NCBI RefSeq assembly: GCF_001280845.1
Contig: NZ_LGHP01000004.1
Coordinates: forward strand, 127,261 to 191,260
Reading direction: 5' to 3'
Source of the DNA: Bacillus sp. FJAT-28004
Lineage (GTDB): Bacteria; Bacillota; Bacilli; Paenibacillales; Paenibacillaceae
Length of the DNA stretch: 64,000 nt
The notes under the pieces are model-generated. The model was given only the letters and a program-made list of their open reading frames with translations. It had not been told where the DNA came from and did not search any database. Below, piece after piece: positions 55,340 to 63,427 of the stretch (the first letter of the stretch is position 1; each line of letters begins with the position of its first letter). The translations under genes were made by a program, and so were the position numbers.

Positions 55340-55372
55340 TTATCGAACTATCGTTCCCCGTTAGTTCAATAA
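55340..55372 (+). repeat. right-half copy providing a stop codon
   Basis: CGAACTATCGTTCCCCGTTA then GTTCAATAAA. The next gene's TGA stop is read from this sequence. Confidence 0.6.
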
Positions 55373-55608
55373 ATCGGTTTGTATATCCTATCCGTATCGG
55401 TATCAATTACGAAATCAGCTTCTACATCATTATCAAGAGGTATTTGCTCGAAACAATGGAGTCTGCGAAATACATTAGGTAAATCTCTAATATCAGTGGT
55501 CAGCCTCTTTGCTTGTAGATACTTTTGCTTTAAATCCTTCTTATTACACTTGGCACCAGAAAGGAGAACTCGATGAAAATAGCCGTCAATTATTACTAAC
55601 ATTATCAT
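55366..55608 (-). CDS. short hypothetical protein ending in a repeat copy
   Basis: 80 codons (VIIDGYFHRVLLSGAKCNKK, then a basic middle and an acidic end DVEADFVIDTDTDRIYKP). No family is recognised. The last codon and stop come from the repeat end, so the original C-terminus may be lost. No convincing ribosome binding site is seen. It could be a truncated gene. Confidence 0.4.
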   Translation of the reverse strand: MIMLVIIDGYFHRVLLSGAKCNKKDLKQKYLQAKRLTTDIRDLPNVFRRLHCFEQIPLDNDVEADFVIDTDTDRIYKPIY

Positions 55609-55694
55609 CCCGACTGGTTGCTAACCAATCCATATAGCTAAGAATACTTACATAATAACTCATGACGAGTCTAAAGGTTAAACTTTAATTACTC

Positions 55695-55782
55695 AACAAT
55701 ACTGCCCGTTACTTCAATGAAAAAAGCAGACTCCCGCTGCTATCTGCTTCATTCCACTATCGTATCCCGTTAGCGTAACAAT
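55695..55782 (+). repeat. three-hairpin interspersed repeat (AGCAGA class)
   Basis: ACTGCCCGTTACTTCAAT, short central stem AGCAGA/TCTGCT, right end ACTATCG...TCCCGTTAGCG. Confidence 0.8.
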
Positions 55783-55826
55783 TTACGTCAAGTAGCCTTC
55801 TAAATTAGCAGATCACCGATCACTCA

Positions 55827-55901
55827 TTAACTCTTTGATTTTTCTATCGCTTTTTTCACAGAATTCTCCAGATCATCAAGTTTAACTTTGTTGCCTAATG
55901 T
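55827..55901 (-). pseudogene. C-terminal gene fragment ended by the accessory motif
   Basis: A short frame encodes LGNKVKLDDLENSVKKAIEK SKS and stop, which reads like a genuine protein tail. Upstream it runs straight into GAAAATAAAGTATTAGACTG at 55907. The rest of the gene is absent. The family is unknown. Confidence 0.35.
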
Positions 55902-55989
55902 CAGTAGAAAATAAAGTATTAGACTGGATGTCCATAATCCATGAGGCTCTTTGTATTGTTAAACCGTCAGATTCCAAAAAATAAGTTTT

Positions 55990-56092
55990 AGACTGATCGT
56001 AGAAACTAAAACAGCGACAGCCAAAGACGTGAAATAAAGTCCTAGACTGTCGCTGTTTCATTGAACTATTGTTCTCCGTTAGTTGAACGAAT
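55990..56092 (+). repeat. interspersed repeat with long central stem
   Basis: Central stem AACAGCGACAG/CTGTCGCTGTT (11 bp) enclosing AAATAAAGTCCTAGA, then the right end GAACTATTG...CTCCGTTAGTT. A variant accessory motif (AATAAGTTTTAGACTG) lies just before it. Confidence 0.75.
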
Positions 56093-56197
56093 GATTGTCA
56101 AGACTTGGGTGACAACTTCTTCGTACTTACTCAATACTTCCGAAATCAGTTCTCGGGATCATGTACTTTAGTCCACCCATCCGTGTTTTCAATGGTT

Positions 56198-56626
56198 CTA
56201 AAACTTCCGTTTATGATACGGAAGACCCTCGCCATCTTCGCAATACTGTTTAAGACTGTACAAAAAAATAGCCCAGTTATAATTACATACGCGATAAAAT
56301 GCGGTCACTTCCTCCCAATTCATCTGACGAAAAATGATTGAAGTCCTCCCGGTTTTTTCCTCCATATCAAAAGAAATTGTCGTACCTATCCATTCTGGAT
56401 CTGAATCAACACACTGCCACAAAATCTTTTTATCGGTAACAAGTTCATCAACTCGCATCTTTGTTAAGCCTTTGCCGCCGAATCGGAACTCATTTATACA
56501 ACCGATCTGATCATTGACTATTAGTTCATTTGTCCATATTTCTGAAAGTCCTTTTGTAGTGGTTAATGCTTCATATACCGTTGAAGCTGGAACATTCACG
56601 GTCTGTAATTGCTCGATATTTGCCAT
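56198..56626 (-). CDS. SRPBCC (AHSA1-type) domain protein
   Basis: 142 residues: VNVPASTVYEALTTTKGLSE at the start, GCINEFRFGGKG in the middle and NYNWAIFLYSLKQYCEDGEG at the end, as in small START/Bet-v1-like proteins. The ATG at 56626 has GAAGGGG 10 bases upstream. The ligand is unknown. Third SRPBCC gene of the window. Confidence 0.85.
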   Translation of the reverse strand: MANIEQLQTVNVPASTVYEALTTTKGLSEIWTNELIVNDQIGCINEFRFGGKGLTKMRVDELVTDKKILWQCVDSDPEWIGTTISFDMEEKTGRTSIIFRQMNWEEVTAFYRVCNYNWAIFLYSLKQYCEDGEGLPYHKRKF

Positions 56627-56756
56627 ATTGCTCATTCCCCTTCTTTAAAAGGATTTAATTTATGTAATTATTTGTATACGAATATTATACCATGGTACGG
56701 TTGATGTGATTTCTTTTCGATTGCTCATTTTTGAAATAATGCATTAGTGAAGGTTG

Positions 56757-56860
56757 TTTAACTATCCTGCCCGTTAGCTCAATAAAATGAACAGGCGACC
56801 TCAGGCGCCTGCACATCCATGTGAATTATTCAACTATCGTCTCCCGTTAGTTCAACGACA
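56757..56860 (+). repeat. three-hairpin interspersed repeat (GAACAGGCG class)
   Basis: TAACTATCCTGCCCGTTAGC, central stem ACAGGCG...CGCCTGcac with compensating changes, right hairpin AACTATCG...CGTTAGTT. Confidence 0.88.
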
Positions 56861-56928
56861 GCTCCATTTCTTATGGTAAGGTTCTCCGCGCTATCTATAA
56901 CGGCAAGTTTTAAGAACTTTCTATCTGC

Positions 56929-57369
56929 TCATTTCAGCATCGCACTGGCAATTGTGAAAAAGTCCTCCCGACCGATCTCAAAATGACCGTAGCGGAAGGA
57001 ATACCCCCAATTTCGGTTCCCGCGAGTGAAGCTAAGCTTTTCTAATAGATCTCTAATCTGTACCTCCCGGCATGAAATATAGCGGATATTTCTGCGGAAT
57101 GGCACAAACGATTCGGACATCTGATATTCGTAGACTTTATCATCATCCACTTCCCCGATAGCGGTGAACGCTTGGAGTGGTGCCCCTTTCGTCATTTCTG
57201 TACGCGGGGAATAGTAGATCAACCAATCGCCTGCTCGCATCTTACGTAATGGTGCTGACTTGCCGTGACAGAGCTGAGCGAATCCCTTCAACTCACCACA
57301 CTTCACATGGGATGCGGACACGACACCAATCCAGAAGCGGCTTTGCTCGCTTATTTCATCCATTTGCAT
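56929..57369 (-). CDS. EVE domain protein
   Basis: 146 residues, one EVE/PUA-like domain: FWIGVVSASHVKCGELKGFA at the start, LRKMRAGDWLIYYSPRTEM, and FTAIGEVDDDKVYEYQM. The pocket of this fold binds modified bases, and EVE proteins are linked to modified-DNA or RNA recognition. AAGGAAGGG precedes the ATG. It may be cotranscribed from the DinB gene 32 bases upstream. Confidence 0.88.
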   Translation of the reverse strand: MQMDEISEQSRFWIGVVSASHVKCGELKGFAQLCHGKSAPLRKMRAGDWLIYYSPRTEMTKGAPLQAFTAIGEVDDDKVYEYQMSESFVPFRRNIRYISCREVQIRDLLEKLSFTRGNRNWGYSFRYGHFEIGREDFFTIASAMLK

Positions 57370-57401
57370 ACCTCGAAATCCCTTCCTTTTTTAATAAATG
57401 T

Positions 57402-57950
57402 TTATGTCGCTTCCCGTACCAATCCTTGTTTTAAGCGGTCCAGCTGCAGAAGATGATGACGGTAGTGCATTTCAACAAGCAGAAACCATTCCTCCGCACA
57501 CAGTCCACCGAATCTCGGATGGGACACTGTATTTTGTTTGGATACTTTTTCAAGGGTAGGTTCAATCTCCTTCATTCTCTGGATGACAGTTTGTAAGCCT
57601 TGAATTAGCTGCTCTTTGCTTTCCGGCTGCTCCGGAGTATATTGTGAGGAAGGCGGAACATGAATACGAATGGGCGGGAAGCTTCCTTGAGAAAATATAG
57701 CCACACCAACCTCGGTTTTTTCCGTTCGAGGTACCATGGGATCTTGGCTTGGCATCAGGCATTGATCAATATTACGAAGCTGCATATAAAGTGCCGAGCT
57801 AATGAGATGTTGAAGCATCTGTCCGATTGACCACTCGTTATCAATTTGCTTTTGCCTCAGCTGCTCCAGACTGAATTGATCCAGTTCATGAATATAATGT
57901 GTCGCAGTTACCTCAAATCGTTGTAATGCTAACTTTGTTGTAATCATCAT
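57402..57950 (-). CDS. DinB family protein
   Basis: 182 residues. The DinB histidines are in IGQMLQHLISSALYMQ and WFLLVEMHYRHHLLQLDRLK, with FGGLCAEEW before the latter. GAGGCG precedes the ATG. It lies between the EVE gene and a WYL regulator gene on the same strand, with short gaps, so a regulator-DinB-EVE operon is likely. Confidence 0.88.
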   Translation of the reverse strand: MMITTKLALQRFEVTATHYIHELDQFSLEQLRQKQIDNEWSIGQMLQHLISSALYMQLRNIDQCLMPSQDPMVPRTEKTEVGVAIFSQGSFPPIRIHVPPSSQYTPEQPESKEQLIQGLQTVIQRMKEIEPTLEKVSKQNTVSHPRFGGLCAEEWFLLVEMHYRHHLLQLDRLKQGLVREAT

Positions 57951-58012
57951 ATATCATCGCCTCTAATCATCTTTTTTTCTAAGTATACAAAAACGCTACT
58001 GACACCATTATG

Positions 58013-58960
58013 TCAGTAGCGTTTTAACGTTTTTTTCAGTTCGTTTCTAACCCGATGTCGGAAGGATTCCGGCTCCAGCACAACCACTCCGCCTCCCCAG
58101 CCGAGTACCCAATGCAGCAATTCTTCAGGCTGCCGAACACGTAAGGTCACCAGCAACCCTTCCGTATGATCCTCTATGGTTTCTATATAGAAGTTGTTCG
58201 ATTCCCTTACCTTATCGCCAATGTCAGGTTGGACCCAGATACGCACACGAACGTCGCGATCGTCTGGAGGCTGGTATACATCTAAAAGGAAATCTGCTGG
58301 CAACATAAATCTATCTTCCAGCTCGATAAGCTCCGACATCCGGGACAACCGAAAATGACGGATGTTTTGACGCAATTCACACCGTGCAACGAGTACCCAT
58401 GTCCCTTGATGAAGCACAAGTCCATAAGGAGCAACCGTACGAACACTTTGGCGGTTCCCATCAGCCTCGGCAATTCTTTTGGAATAGCGGAATCTTATTT
58501 TTCTTTCCTCCAGTATCGCTCGACGAATCGCTTCCAAGTATGCCTTCTCTTGTATTCGTGCTATATCTTCAACGGAAGCAAGCAAACGAAAGCTCTTGCG
58601 AATCCGGGATGCCTCACTGCGAATCGGTTCCGGTAGGATGGCTTCTATCTTCCCTCTTGAAGTTCGAGACTTACTGCCATAGTGAACATCAAACCAATGC
58701 TCGATAAAATCTGTCCCGATGAGTAACGTCACTGCTTCTTCCACCGTGAAACTGACTGGCGGCAGGAAATACCCCTCCATTAAGGAGTATCCCTGCCCTG
58801 GCGCTCCTATCACGGATACGCCAGCTTCACTCAAAGCCTGAATATCCCTGTAGATGGTTCTCACGCTTGTTTCAAATGTAGCGGCTAAATCCTCGGCTCG
58901 TAACACTTCGTTACGCTGTAGCTCAAGCACTATGGCTAACAAACGATCCGTTTTGTTCAT
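58013..58960 (-). CDS. YafY-type HTH/WYL transcriptional regulator
   Basis: 315 residues from the ATG at 58960 (AGGGTG six bases upstream). The N-terminal HTH_11 is KTDRLLAIVLELQRNEVLRA to VRTIYRDIQALSEAGV. The WYL domain is in the middle (RIAEADGNRQSVRTVAPYGL then VLHQGTWVLVARC), and a C-terminal WCX-like end (LHWVLGWGGGVVVLEP) follows. WYL proteins sense nucleic acids or nucleotides and often control DNA-damage or defence genes. It precedes the DinB and EVE genes. Confidence 0.88.
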   Translation of the reverse strand: MNKTDRLLAIVLELQRNEVLRAEDLAATFETSVRTIYRDIQALSEAGVSVIGAPGQGYSLMEGYFLPPVSFTVEEAVTLLIGTDFIEHWFDVHYGSKSRTSRGKIEAILPEPIRSEASRIRKSFRLLASVEDIARIQEKAYLEAIRRAILEERKIRFRYSKRIAEADGNRQSVRTVAPYGLVLHQGTWVLVARCELRQNIRHFRLSRMSELIELEDRFMLPADFLLDVYQPPDDRDVRVRIWVQPDIGDKVRESNNFYIETIEDHTEGLLVTLRVRQPEELLHWVLGWGGGVVVLEPESFRHRVRNELKKTLKRY

Positions 58961-59081
58961 GCACTGCACCCTTTTCCAAGAGATTGTTTATACCAGAGTT
59001 GTTATTATGAGGCTTTTTCACAAGAGAAAAGAGAGGTCATCATATAACAATACAAGCACCTCCACTGAAAGTATATCACTA

Positions 59082-59173
59082 GGGTATCCTTCCCGTTAGC
59101 TTAACGAGGCTGCCGTTTCAACCGGCAACCTCGTCCTGATGTTTAGTGAGCTATAGTACCCGTTAGTTGAATG
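59082..59173 (+). repeat. three-hairpin interspersed repeat (GAGGCTGCCG class)
   Basis: TCCTTCCCGTTAGCTTAAC, central stem GAGGCTGCCG/CGGCAACCTC, right end GCTATAGTACCCGTTAGTT. It is 12 bases from the stop of the next gene. Confidence 0.88.
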
Positions 59174-59185
59174 CGAACGGCATGT

Positions 59186-59656
59186 CTAATCCCAATGGTT
59201 ATAGATTACCTCACCGACTGTTTTAGGCATCCAATAAAATAATTGTTTTAGTTCTTTTTCATTCAATGTGTTCTCATTTCTCAGCTTATTCTTGCGCTCA
59301 TCTAGCTGTATTTGTTCACTAAGTTCTCTTAACTGTAAAACTCGATATTCTGTGCAATAAGCTTTAATTCCATTGGAGAGTGTTTGGTCATCTATAAATA
59401 AAACATTCATGTATTCAACTCTTGAAGCGATAGCAATAAATGGGTAAATACCATTTAATAAGATGTGAATCTCTTTCCCGTTAATTTGTAAATCAGCACA
59501 GTAAAAATTGGTTTCCTGCGGTTCAGAAACATTGAGCAGTTTTCCACCAACCTGATTTGCTAAAGCATAGGATAGCTTTTTAAAATGGCTAGTATCTACC
59601 AATGATTCATCGATTTCCGTGTTAAAAAATCCAGAAATTCCATCGCGAAGCAACAA
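59186..59656 (-). CDS. hypothetical protein
   Basis: About 156 residues. GAGGTG seven bases before a TTG at 59656 is the best start; an ATG five codons earlier lacks a signal. It has alternating beta strands (NFYCADLQINGKEIHILLNG) and a helical acidic/basic stretch (EQIQLDERKNKLRNE), ending LFYWMPKTVGEVIYNHWD. No family is recognised. Single-gene unit between repeat copies. Confidence 0.6.
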   Translation of the reverse strand: MLLRDGISGFFNTEIDESLVDTSHFKKLSYALANQVGGKLLNVSEPQETNFYCADLQINGKEIHILLNGIYPFIAIASRVEYMNVLFIDDQTLSNGIKAYCTEYRVLQLRELSEQIQLDERKNKLRNENTLNEKELKQLFYWMPKTVGEVIYNHWD

Positions 59657-59732
59657 AATAAAACACCTCATTTTGATTTCAAACCTAAATAATGTTCCCC
59701 TGTTAATTATACCACTCTTCTATAAATAACTG

Positions 59733-59828
59733 CGCTAACCTGCCCGTTAGCTCAACGAGGCTGCCGATTCATGTCGGCAGCCTCGTCATAGTGATTGTTA
59801 AGCTATCGTTCCCCGTTAGCGTAATCAC
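59733..59828 (+). repeat. three-hairpin interspersed repeat, textbook copy
   Basis: Left hairpin GCTAAC-CTGCCC-GTTAGC is perfect, central stem GAGGCTGCCGA/TCGGCAGCCTC is perfect, and the right hairpin is GCTATCG...CGTTAGC. All three stems are intact. Confidence 0.92.
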
Positions 59829-59858
59829 TGGTAGTAAATTTGTTTAATAAAATACGTC

Positions 59859-60815
59859 TCAAATCGACTTGTCGCGCAGAGCGCGCCGGCGGTCATGCAG
59901 CACTAGCAGGGTGATCATCCCCATCATCACACCCAAGACGATACCGGCCTCTGTGGTCAAGATTCGTGCCAGCGGGTACTCCGGGGAGTACTGTGAATCG
60001 GGGCGAATGGCAGAAAAGAGGTTATAAGAGAACAGCATTCCCGACGAGATCCATACCGCCGCCATGGGGGGCAGGAATCTCCGCGTCCCACGGCGGGAGG
60101 TCATCACCATCAGGCCCCACGCCCCCGCGATGGCCCACACGCCAGTACTCAAAGTCAGGAGGTGCCACCACACATCGCGGTGATTTAGCATTGCTGGGTC
60201 GATGCCGAGGGTGCCGCCCGCCGCCCAGAACACCTTGATGATGCCGAGCAGGATACAGCCGGCAGCGACGAGCCTAGCCGAGGAAACTTGCAGCTGTCGG
60301 GTGTGTCCCGGCAGCTCCGCGTAATCGGTCGGACCGCTCAGCGCCTCGGGCCACCGCGCCTTGGCGTATCCTGCCAAGGCAAGTGGCAGGCAAATGCCGA
60401 CCCCAGCCAGCGAGATCATGACGAAGATCTGCTCGTATGCCCAGAAGTCGGCGGCGCCAGCCTCCTTATCCCGGGTCATGGCGGCCGGGCCGAGCACCGG
60501 TGCCAACAACAGCATGGGGACGAGCAGACCGGTGCCCATCCATACGGGCAGAGCAACCAGCCTCGCTGGCAGCCGTTCACCCCACGGCCTGCTGAACGCC
60601 ATCGCCAGCAGAATACCCACCGCAGCGATCACCGCGGTTGCTGCGTTGATCGCTCGCCAACTGGAGTCGCCCATTTGCTCGGTCGGAAGAAAGAGACCAA
60701 AAGTCCAGACAATTTTTATTAGCAGATATGGCGTCACCGCTATGGCAGCGCCATATCCGCAGATTCTACGCATCTTCCCTATTCGTGAGGCCGGCGGCTC
60801 TGTCATTACTTTCAT
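59859..60815 (-). CDS. multi-pass membrane protein of high-GC origin
   Basis: 318 residues from the ATG at 60815. About eight hydrophobic segments alternate with short loops (GYGAAIAVTPYLLIKIVWTF, VPMLLLAPVLGPAAM, LSTGVWAIAGAWGLMVM), with a basic C-terminus. No catalytic motif is visible. Codons strongly prefer G/C at the third position and the DNA is much richer in GC than every neighbour, so transfer from an actinobacterium-like donor is likely. It is bounded by a repeat copy at the 3' side. Function unknown. Confidence 0.7.
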   Translation of the reverse strand: MKVMTEPPASRIGKMRRICGYGAAIAVTPYLLIKIVWTFGLFLPTEQMGDSSWRAINAATAVIAAVGILLAMAFSRPWGERLPARLVALPVWMGTGLLVPMLLLAPVLGPAAMTRDKEAGAADFWAYEQIFVMISLAGVGICLPLALAGYAKARWPEALSGPTDYAELPGHTRQLQVSSARLVAAGCILLGIIKVFWAAGGTLGIDPAMLNHRDVWWHLLTLSTGVWAIAGAWGLMVMTSRRGTRRFLPPMAAVWISSGMLFSYNLFSAIRPDSQYSPEYPLARILTTEAGIVLGVMMGMITLLVLHDRRRALRDKSI

Positions 60816-61150
60816 GTCGTCATCACCTGCTTTCTTGTAACTTCGTCGATTGTAAAACCAGCATGAAAATACATGTATGCGGATCGAGTTGCTAATCAAT
60901 AACGAAACCTTAATTGCTTCTTCTCATCTTTTTCTGCATCCTGAAGTGCATCATTTTGTTTTCTAGTTTCATAATATCTTATGCGCTCATAAGAGAGAAC
61001 TGATATTGGATGGGGAAGACTCTAGACTTTAGTCCGGTTTATAACAATTTATCCATGCGTATTTCACGTGTACGTAAGTTATTAGATAAAGTTTTATTAT
61101 ACATAAACTGTGTTCCGCTATTTGGATAATGTTACCGATAATTATGATTA

Positions 61151-61247
61151 TACTAAACTGCCTGTTAGTTTAATAAAATGAGCAGGCCACATCAGTGCCT
61201 GCTCATCCATATGCATTATTCAACTATCGTGTCCCGTTTGTTGAATC
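61151..61247 (+). repeat. three-hairpin interspersed repeat (GAGCAGG class)
   Basis: Complete copy, nearly identical in its centre to 53511-53610. It lies in the gap 60816-61421, which otherwise holds no gene I can support. Confidence 0.88.
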
Positions 61248-61421
61248 ATTAGCGCCTTAAGCATCTTGTAAACTTTTACGTCGCTACTCATTTCTGTTAA
61301 TGTATCCCCAACTCAAAAGTATTTTATGGTCGCAATCAGATCATCGAGACCACTCCCACAAATCTGTTCTGATTATTAGACGTTTTTTATAAAAAGGGTT
61401 GCGAACATGCAGACAGCAAAT

Positions 61422-62285
61422 TCACCCCCTCCACTGCGTGGGCGTTTGGCCTATCGCTCTTCCGAAAGCGGTGGCAAAATGCTGTGATGAGCTGTAGCCA
61501 AGCCGCAATGCGATCTCTGTGACAGACATCTCCGTATCCTTCAACAGTTTCGCCGCTTCCGATATTTTAATGTATTCCATGTAGCCTTTAGGCGTAAGTC
61601 CCGTGTGTTCTTGAAATATATGATGAAAATATGATGGACTTACATTAGCAATCGATGCCAATTCATGCAGCCGTGGGTTCCATTCTGGCCTTATCGTCAT
61701 TTCGCGCAGGATGAGATCCATGCTTTGAATCAATTCTGGGGAAAGCTCTTTGCGCTCGCGTAAATCGGTGAGGCTTAACAGAAACTCCAGTAGCGCCAAC
61801 CGAATGTTTAAAGCAGGAAGATTGCTGCCTTGTTCCATCGTCTGCTTCATTCGGCGCAAGCTTCGGACAACTTGTGTCCCCGGCTGTGTAACACGCCGAA
61901 CCTTCTGCAACAGATGAAGCAAGCTCAATTCCTCCGACCTGTTTAAACCCAGCCATCTTCCGTCTTCATCGCGTTGTTGCATATTGAGAATAATCCACCA
62001 CAATCGGCATGGCTCAATCACATTGAATGATCCGCGATGCTTCTCATTCGGAAGGGTATAGAACACTTCCCCTGTCCTCGTCTCATATATATCTTCGCCT
62101 ACGACCCAGCTGGCCCTTCCTTTCTCAATGATTACGAATTCATAACAGTTTTCATGATAATGCTCCGTAAGTGTTGACGCTTTCTTAAAATGGTCGAATC
62201 CTATCGACTCCAATTCCGGCACTCCAAAATCTGCGCCGTTTCTTCCCCATCGCATGGAATGGTTTTGTTCATTATTTAATTTCAT
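61422..62285 (-). CDS. AraC family transcriptional regulator
   Basis: 287 residues from the ATG at 62285; an upstream TTG is possible. The cupin sensor spans the first 110 residues (HYHENCYEFVIIEKGRASWV). The double helix-turn-helix is at the end (LHELASIANVSPSYFHHIFQ, then SVTEIALRLGYSSSQHFATA). It is divergent from the PhyH gene at 62401, its likely target, repeating the AraC/PhyH arrangement seen at 2.3-4.2 kb. Confidence 0.9.
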   Translation of the reverse strand: MKLNNEQNHSMRWGRNGADFGVPELESIGFDHFKKASTLTEHYHENCYEFVIIEKGRASWVVGEDIYETRTGEVFYTLPNEKHRGSFNVIEPCRLWWIILNMQQRDEDGRWLGLNRSEELSLLHLLQKVRRVTQPGTQVVRSLRRMKQTMEQGSNLPALNIRLALLEFLLSLTDLRERKELSPELIQSMDLILREMTIRPEWNPRLHELASIANVSPSYFHHIFQEHTGLTPKGYMEYIKISEAAKLLKDTEMSVTEIALRLGYSSSQHFATAFGRAIGQTPTQWRG

Positions 62286-62400
62286 GTATAAAATATTACT
62301 CTTCAATTTTTCGAACGTCAACGCGCTTTCAACCGATTATGATTGGGGTAATTCAAGATGAATTCCATGAATTCCAAACTAATCGAGGAGGCAACAGACG

Positions 62401-63234
62401 ATGGATCACATTAAAGTTACGCAGGAAGACAAAGATGTATTTAACCGAGACGGGTATTGGATCAGCCCGAAGCTGCTTACAGACGAAGAGATCTCCCGGC
62501 TCCGCGCGGCGCATGAGCGCCTATGGGCAGGTGATTGGGATCAGGAAGGAATGCCTTTATATCACAATTATATTCCTTACTCCCAAGACTCGCCCAAGCT
62601 GCGCAAGCTTGATAACGGCTGGTGGATTAACGATACCGTTCACGAGATTGTGACCAACCCATTATTAGGTGAAATCACGGCAGATTTATTGGGAGAAGAT
62701 TCGATCCGTCTGTGGCATGACCAAGTATTATATAAGCCCGGTCTTAATGGACAAGTGTCGAATGTCGGAAATGTTGGATGGCATCAGGATTACGGCTACT
62801 GGGGAAGCTCCAACACGACAAATATGATGACAGTGTGGATCGCGCTCCAGGATACGGATTTGACAAATGGCGGAATGATGACGATCCTCGGTTCGCACAA
62901 GTGGGGATTAATCAAAGACAGCAATACGTTCTTCGAGCAAAATCTGGATATACTGCGCGATAAATTCGCAACGGAGAATAGGAAGTGGATCGAGGAGCCC
63001 TGCATCATGAAAGCCGGACAAGCAAGCTTCCATCACGCGCTTACGTTTCACGGCAGCGGACCGAATCATACGGCTGATCCGCGGCTCTCGATCGTAGCCC
63101 ATCTGATGCCAGGTAATACGGCTTACCAGGAAGGCGAACACCGACATCCCAACGTCAAGTTACTTGGGCCCCGTCCGTATATCGGACAGAAATTCGACAA
63201 CGAGTTTTTCCCGCTCTTATTCTCAAGAGAGTAA
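62401..63234 (+). CDS. PhyH family Fe(II)/2-oxoglutarate oxygenase
   Basis: 277 residues. The HxD is in VGWHQDYGYWG (about His 128, Asp 130), the distal His is in ASFHHALTFHGSGPN, and the 2-oxoglutarate Arg is in DPRLSIVAHLMP. GAGGAGG precedes the ATG. The divergent AraC gene suggests induction by the substrate. It is the third PhyH of the window. The substrate is unknown. Confidence 0.88.
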   Translation: MDHIKVTQEDKDVFNRDGYWISPKLLTDEEISRLRAAHERLWAGDWDQEGMPLYHNYIPYSQDSPKLRKLDNGWWINDTVHEIVTNPLLGEITADLLGEDSIRLWHDQVLYKPGLNGQVSNVGNVGWHQDYGYWGSSNTTNMMTVWIALQDTDLTNGGMMTILGSHKWGLIKDSNTFFEQNLDILRDKFATENRKWIEEPCIMKAGQASFHHALTFHGSGPNHTADPRLSIVAHLMPGNTAYQEGEHRHPNVKLLGPRPYIGQKFDNEFFPLLFSRE

Positions 63235-63330
63235 CTGAAATCAAGTAAGATGGGGCAACTAGCCCCCAACTAATTGCATTTATGAGGATCAAAAGTAGAG
63301 TCTTCCCAGAAATCCAGATTCAGTTTATTC

Positions 63331-63427
63331 AGGATAACTGCCCGTTAGCGGAACGAGGCTGCCATTAGATCCTATGGCAGCCTCGTTGTGTAGTTTATTT
63401 ATGCTCTCGTTCTCCATTAGAACGACG
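63331..63427 (+). repeat. interspersed repeat overlapping the GNAT gene end
   Basis: ATAACTGCCCGTTAGCGG, central stem GAGGCTGCCAT/ATGGCAGCCTC, right end CTCGTTCTCCATTAG. The GNAT stop codon (63395) lies within the right third of the copy. Confidence 0.85.

Noticed and set aside
60288..60840. Long plus-strand frames of 144 and 159 codons
   Set aside because: High GC content of the opposite-strand membrane protein gene creates open antisense frames; the residues look arginine/proline-rich and random.
281..63427. The repeats as a CRISPR array
   Set aside because: Copies are about 95 bp, diverged, and separated by whole genes of varying length, with no regular spacers and no cas gene.
14455..63427. 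The repeats as true integron attC sites
   Set aside because: The ends carry GTTAGC/GTTAGTT instead of GTTRRRY paired with RYYYAAC, each end folds on itself, and no integron integrase is present. Only the layout is similar.
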